Origin: Phycisphaerae bacterium
Lineage (GTDB): Bacteria; Planctomycetota; Phycisphaerae; UBA1845; Fen-1342
Length of the DNA: 64,000 nt
NCBI GenBank assembly: GCA_022072445.1
Contig: JAJVHV010000019.1
Location: 100,897 to 164,896, forward strand
Direction of reading: 5' to 3'
Shown here: in pieces, positions 59,832 through 64,000 of the stretch
Numbering within the stretch: the first letter of the stretch is position 1
How the letters are laid out: the number at the start of each line of letters is the position of its first letter
Program-made: the position numbers and the translations under genes
The notes under the pieces: model-generated
Seen by the model: the letters and a program-made list of their open reading frames with translations, nothing else
What the model was told of the DNA's origin: nothing
Databases searched by the model: none

Positions 59832-62800
59832 ATGGTCGAAAAGAATCTCGGACGTCGCCTGTTGCTCATTCTGGGCATTCTGGCGTTTTCGGTGGCACTG
59901 TTTGTATTCAAGAAGGATCCGCTGAAGGGCGGTCTGGACATCGCCGGCGGCGTGTCGATGATTTTCGAGATCGACGACACGGGGCTGCCCGAGTGGGAGA
60001 AGGCGAATCTCGCGGAGACGATGAAGGGTCTGCTTCAGCGGCGCGTCGATCCGCAGGGCGTGTACGGTCTGGCGTGGCGCGCCATCGGGCAGAACCGGCT
60101 CGAGGTGCAGATGCCGCTGGCGGGCACCGAGGTGAACGCGCTGCGCGAGCGCTACAGCACGCTTCAGAAGGAGCTTTTCGCCGGCAACCTGCGGCGGAGC
60201 GAGATCGAGGCGGCCTTTGCGAAGAGCGGCGCGGCGCGGGAGAGTGAGTTCCAGCGGCTGGCAGGCGGGGTGAGCGAGCGGCCGCTGCTGCTGACGAAGG
60301 CGGCGGCGGCGTACGACGCGTACCAGGCGGCGCTGGAAGCGCGCAACCGCGGCCCGACCTCGGTGCCGGCGGCGGAGGGGGCGACGACGGCCCCGGCGAC
60401 GGTGACCGCCGACGATCTGGAGAGTGCGTATCGCGACGCCGAGGAGGATCTTCAGGACGCGCTGGACCGTGCGTTGGAGACGAATTTCAACTCGACGCAG
60501 TTCACGTCGGCGCTGGAGCTGGAGCGCGATTCGCCGATGCGGAAGCGCTCGCTGGAGCAGATCAAGAGTCGGCACGCGAACCTGAAGGAGAAGATCGACC
60601 AGGTGGTGGCGGCGTACGACGCGTGGCGCGGGAAGCGTGGTCGCCTGGACGGGCCGGCCGATCTGCGGCGGCTGCTGCGCGGGGCGGGGGTGCTGGAATT
60701 CCGCATTCTGGCGGCGCCCGATCCGGCGAACCCGACGCGCTTCGAGCGCTATCGTCAGCAGCTCAAGGAGTTCGGCCCGCGGCCGCGCCCGGGTGACGCG
60801 GAGGGCTGGTTCAAGCTGGATAACCCGACCGCGTTTTTCAGTCTGAAGTCGCCGGCGGAGCTGGCCGGTTTCGACCCGCGCAGCGCGGCGTGGTGGGTGG
60901 TCGACAAATATGGCGAGGACTTCTATGTACTGGCGAAGCTGGGCGAGGCCGATGGGCTGCTGTCGAGGTCCAAGACGAAGTGGCAATTGCGCGGGGCGCG
61001 GCCGGGCCGGGACGAGCACGGGCGTCTGAGCGTGGAGTTCTGGTTTGACACGCCGGGCGGGGCGCAGTTCGGCCGGTTGACCGAGAACAACATCAACAAC
61101 CAGCTCTGCATTCTGCTGGACGACGTGGCGTATTCGTCGGCCCGCATCATCTCGAAGATTCGCGACAACGGGCAGATCACGGGCGATTTCAGTCCGGACA
61201 AGGTGCAGTACCTGGTGCAGACGATGCAGGCCGGCGCGCTGCCGGCGCGGCTGAAGGACACGCCGCTGAGCGAGCGCGTGATCGAGGCCCGGCTGGGGGC
61301 GGAGAATCTGGGCGCGGCGTTGAAGGCGGGCATCATCGGCCTGATCGTCGTGGCCGGGTTCATGGCGGTTTATTACCTGGTGGGCGGGCTGATCGCCAAC
61401 GCGGCACTGCTGCTGAACATCCTGTTCGTGCTGTCGGCGATGGCGATGCTGGATGCGCGTTTCACGCTAGACGGCATCGCGGGCGTGATCCTGACGATCG
61501 GCATGTCGGTGGACGCCAACGTGCTGATCTTCGAGCGGATGCGCGAGGAGAAGGAGCGCGGCGCCTCGCTGCGAGTGATGATCAAGAATGGCTACGACAA
61601 GGCGTTCGGCACGATCTTCGACTCGAACGTGACGACGCTGCTGACCAGCATCATTCTCTATTACCTGGGCAGCGAAGAGGTGCGCGGCTTCGGGCTGACG
61701 CTGGGCTGGGGCATTGTCATCAGCATGTTCACCTCCCTGTTCGTCACGCGGACGATCTTCGGCGTGCTGATCAAGTACAACCTGATCACCGATCTGAAGA
61801 TGCTCAAAGTCATCGGCGTGCCCAACGTCGATTGGTACCGGTGGCGCAAGTTCTTCATCCCGATGTCGCTGGTGCTGACCATCAGCGGCTTCCTGAGTCT
61901 CTTTGTCCGCAGCCCGCAGAAGATGCTCGACGTCGAGTTTCTGGGCGGCGTGAGCGCGACCATCGAGCTGACGCAGGCCAGCAATGGCGGAAAGATCGAG
62001 GACGCGCTGCGTGGCGCGGTCGCGTCGATCCGCAACGCCGGCGGCCAACTCGCCTCGGCCACCGTCTCCGAGGAGCCCGGCCAACCCGGCGACTTCCGCG
62101 TGACCGTCCCGGGCGTGGAGAAGCGGCTGCTGGCGGCGATCATCGCCGAGCCGGTCGAGCCGCTGCTGCAGCGCGACGGCGTGAACGACCGCGTGAGCGG
62201 CGAGGGCGTGGTGCTTCGGACGAAGGGCGAGGCGACCGCCGAGCGGATCAAATCGATCATTACGGGGCTGAACGTTGATCAGGCGGCCGACAACATCGCC
62301 CGCGCGACGGTCAACCGCGTGATCGAGGACGACGACCCGGGCAAGAAGGACCGCTTCTTCAACGTGGTCACGACGGAGACGAATCGCCGGCTGGTGCAGC
62401 ACGCGCTGGTTTCCGCGCTGGGCGACACGCTGAAGGTCCAGCAGCGCGTCGGTTACGTCTTCCACGGCGAGGACGACCGGCCCTACCCGATCGTCGAAAA
62501 GCGGCTGGAGGCGAACATCCCCGGTCTGCCTGCGACCGCCGGCGGCGACGTGACCGACTACCTGGGCGGCGCCGCCATGTATTTCTCGAATCTCAACCCG
62601 CCGCAGAAGCTGGCGGACCTCAAGGCGCGGCTGACGACGATGCGGCTTCAGCCGGGGTACGAGGACTACCCGTGGCGCGAGTTTGACGTGATCGGCGTGA
62701 CGCCGGCCGGGGGTGATCTGTTCAGCGGCGTGGTGGTGGTGGTCGCCGACCCGACGTACGCGTACAGCCTCGACGCGCAGCGCTGGGCGAGCGAGCTGGC

Positions 62801-63449
62801 GGTCAAGGAGCTGGATCTGGCGCGGGCGGCGCTGGACACCGAGCAGTCGCTGCAGAAGGTGACGCAGTTCAAGCCGCAGATCGCCAGCCAGGCGGCGCAG
62901 CGCGCCATCCTGGCGCTGGTGTTCTCGTGGCTGATGATCATCGGCTACGTCTGGCTGCGGTTCGGCACGGCCGTCTACGGCGTGGCGGGCGTCGTGGCGC
63001 TGGTGCACGACGTGCTGGTGGCGCTGGCTTTTGTGGCGATCAGCAGCTTTATTGGCGGGGGCGAGCACGCGATCGGCTCGGCGTTGCTGATCGAGGACTT
63101 CCGCATCAACATGCCGGTCATCGCGGCGCTGCTGACGATCATCGGCTTTTCGATCAACGACACGATCGTCATCTTCGACCGCATCCGCGAGACGCGCGGC
63201 CGGCTGGGGATCGTGACGCCGGAGATCATCAACCGCAGCGTGAACCAGTGCATGTCGCGGACGATTCTGACGAGCACGACGGTCTTCTTCGTGCTGCTGT
63301 CGATGTACATCTTCGGCGGATCGAGCATCCGCGGGTTCAATTACTGCATGCTGGTGGGCGTGCTCGTGGGAACGTACTCGACGTTCGCGGTCGCCGCGCC
63401 GCTGTTGCTGCTGGGCAAGAAGGCGGACACGAGCGTGGCGACCGTGTAA
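59832..63449 (+). CDS. secDF: Fused protein translocase subunit SecDF
   Basis: The 1205-residue protein carries SecD and SecF in one chain. A first membrane helix (about 9-26) is followed by LKGGLDIAGGVSMIFE, the D1 marker, and a large P1 domain that contains a coiled-coil insertion (about 100-280). The SecD helix bundle (about 495-670) includes GVILTIGMSVDANVLIFERMREE. SecF begins near residue 675 with LDVEFLGGVSATIELTQ at about 700, and its bundle (about 1015-1195) contains IIGFSINDTIVIFDRIRETRGR. It uses the proton gradient to pull exported proteins through SecYEG. The length exceeds usual SecDF fusions (about 750-850) because of the P1 insert and a long linker between halves. No yajC gene is upstream. 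Confidence 0.95.
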   Translation: MVEKNLGRRLLLILGILAFSVALFVFKKDPLKGGLDIAGGVSMIFEIDDTGLPEWEKANLAETMKGLLQRRVDPQGVYGLAWRAIGQNRLEVQMPLAGTEVNALRERYSTLQKELFAGNLRRSEIEAAFAKSGAARESEFQRLAGGVSERPLLLTKAAAAYDAYQAALEARNRGPTSVPAAEGATTAPATVTADDLESAYRDAEEDLQDALDRALETNFNSTQFTSALELERDSPMRKRSLEQIKSRHANLKEKIDQVVAAYDAWRGKRGRLDGPADLRRLLRGAGVLEFRILAAPDPANPTRFERYRQQLKEFGPRPRPGDAEGWFKLDNPTAFFSLKSPAELAGFDPRSAAWWVVDKYGEDFYVLAKLGEADGLLSRSKTKWQLRGARPGRDEHGRLSVEFWFDTPGGAQFGRLTENNINNQLCILLDDVAYSSARIISKIRDNGQITGDFSPDKVQYLVQTMQAGALPARLKDTPLSERVIEARLGAENLGAALKAGIIGLIVVAGFMAVYYLVGGLIANAALLLNILFVLSAMAMLDARFTLDGIAGVILTIGMSVDANVLIFERMREEKERGASLRVMIKNGYDKAFGTIFDSNVTTLLTSIILYYLGSEEVRGFGLTLGWGIVISMFTSLFVTRTIFGVLIKYNLITDLKMLKVIGVPNVDWYRWRKFFIPMSLVLTISGFLSLFVRSPQKMLDVEFLGGVSATIELTQASNGGKIEDALRGAVASIRNAGGQLASATVSEEPGQPGDFRVTVPGVEKRLLAAIIAEPVEPLLQRDGVNDRVSGEGVVLRTKGEATAERIKSIITGLNVDQAADNIARATVNRVIEDDDPGKKDRFFNVVTTETNRRLVQHALVSALGDTLKVQQRVGYVFHGEDDRPYPIVEKRLEANIPGLPATAGGDVTDYLGGAAMYFSNLNPPQKLADLKARLTTMRLQPGYEDYPWREFDVIGVTPAGGDLFSGVVVVVADPTYAYSLDAQRWASELAVKELDLARAALDTEQSLQKVTQFKPQIASQAAQRAILALVFSWLMIIGYVWLRFGTAVYGVAGVVALVHDVLVALAFVAISSFIGGGEHAIGSALLIEDFRINMPVIAALLTIIGFSINDTIVIFDRIRETRGRLGIVTPEIINRSVNQCMSRTILTSTTVFFVLLSMYIFGGSSIRGFNYCMLVGVLVGTYSTFAVAAPLLLLGKKADTSVATV

Positions 63450-63484
63450 CCGGCGGCGCGTGACGATCGGGAATCGGATACAAT

Positions 63485-63526
63485 GAGGTTCGCGGCGGGC
63501 GGAGCCGGCCGCGGACCTCCTTTGTT
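63485..63526 (+). terminator. Possible terminator after secDF
   Basis: A 12-bp stem GAGGTTCGCGGC / GCCGCGGACCTC (one T-G pair) with an 11-base loop is followed by CTTTGTT. It lies 35 bp after the stop and 19 bp before the next ATG; the T-run is short. Confidence 0.5.
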
Positions 63527-63544
63527 CTGGCGCGGGAGCGTGCC

Positions 63545-64000
63545 ATGCGAACCGAATTCAAATGGGGACTGGTGCTGGCGATCGGCGTCGTAGCCGGCTT
63601 TCTGATCTGGCAGTCGTCGCGGCCCAAGGAGGCCAAGACGATGCCATTCGAGGCCCGGCCGGAGGATTTGCGCCGGCCGAGCGGAAGCCCGTTCTCGCGC
63701 GACACCGTGGCCGGTGAGCGCGGCGCGGCTCGGCCCGGGGGCGAAAGCGCGGCCCCGGACCACCGGACGCCGGCCTCAGCGCCGACGCAGCGGGCGCGGC
63801 TGGCGGACGACTCGCGTGCCGCCGCGGACGCGATGCGCGATCTCGCGGCCGGTCCCGACCATCGCGCCCCCGGCGAGCGGCTGCAAATCCGTCCCGAGAC
63901 GCCGCCCAGCGGTGTGAACGCGGCGGATCGCGCGGTGCCGCCGCTGGGAGAGCTGGAGCGGGCCGCGGGCACGCCGGATGGCGCGCCGCGCGGCGCTGGT
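63545..64000 (+). CDS. Membrane-anchored protein, C-terminus beyond the right edge
   Basis: The ATG at 63545 follows GGGAG six bases upstream. The visible 152 residues start with a short polar segment and one membrane helix (WGLVLAIGVVAGFLIWQSS, about 7-25), then a Pro/Arg/Ala-rich, probably disordered stretch. Similar planctomycete proteins with this start often end in LysM domains, but that part lies outside the window, so the family is not established. Confidence 0.7.
   Translation, partial: MRTEFKWGLVLAIGVVAGFLIWQSSRPKEAKTMPFEARPEDLRRPSGSPFSRDTVAGERGAARPGGESAAPDHRTPASAPTQRARLADDSRAAADAMRDLAAGPDHRAPGERLQIRPETPPSGVNAADRAVPPLGELERAAGTPDGAPRGAG

Overview
The window is a contiguous, GC-rich, densely coded bacterial chromosome segment. 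Its gene content points to the Planctomycetota, probably a Phycisphaerae-like lineage. The indicators are secreted proteins ending in paired GDANCDG...GFDI dockerin-like calcium loops, ECF sigma factors next to giant Ser/Thr kinases with TPR or WD40 tails, a DUF1571 lipoprotein, a one-chain SecDF, multiple sulfatase-fold proteins, and an MfnB-type enzyme of archaeal-style C1 cofactor synthesis. The lineage is inferred from gene families only; no rRNA or tRNA gene was found.

Layout. 1-6.0 kb: three secreted proteins (a PKD-repeat protein running off the left edge, an abundant-looking exported protein with a strong terminator, and a dockerin-tailed protein). 6.2-9.9 kb: ECF sigma plus TPR kinase. 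10.0-10.25 kb: intergenic repeat cluster. 10.3-16.0 kb (minus): a five-gene signalling operon with every junction overlapping (thioredoxin-like protein, histidine kinase, REC-HD-GYP, REC-HDOD, REC plus a degenerate HD-GYP). 16.3-18.9 kb (plus): divergent FixL/FixJ-like pair and a small ORF behind a palindrome. 19.2-21.2 kb: second dockerin protein. 21.4-25.0 kb: GNAT, a helix-turn-helix/acyl-AMP-ligase fusion and mfnB. 25.1-29.8 kb: small membrane peptide, second ECF sigma and WD40 kinase. 30.0-35.4 kb (minus): membrane operon of unknown function. 35.7-40.6 kb: archaeal-type pheS and pheT, with a small-protein/retropepsin two-gene module in front of pheS and another between pheS and pheT. 40.6-51.5 kb: sulfatase lipoprotein, Ada-like repair protein, FG-GAP lipoprotein, tpiA, DUF1571 lipoprotein, FucI-like isomerase, Ycf46-like AAA ATPase. 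51.6-54.8 kb: a repeat-rich island in which two same-orientation 172-bp palindromic elements and their satellite arrays bracket one sulfatase gene. 54.8-64 kb: galactokinase, membrane and lipoproteins, SecDF and the start of a further anchored protein.

The most interesting parts are the two retropepsin modules around the PheRS genes, the palindromic island around the sulfatase, the HTH-ligase/mfnB pair, the conserved-looking membrane operon, and the signalling operon that carries intact and dead HD domains side by side. Many genes are translationally coupled (ATGA or GTGA overlaps), which fixes several start codons.
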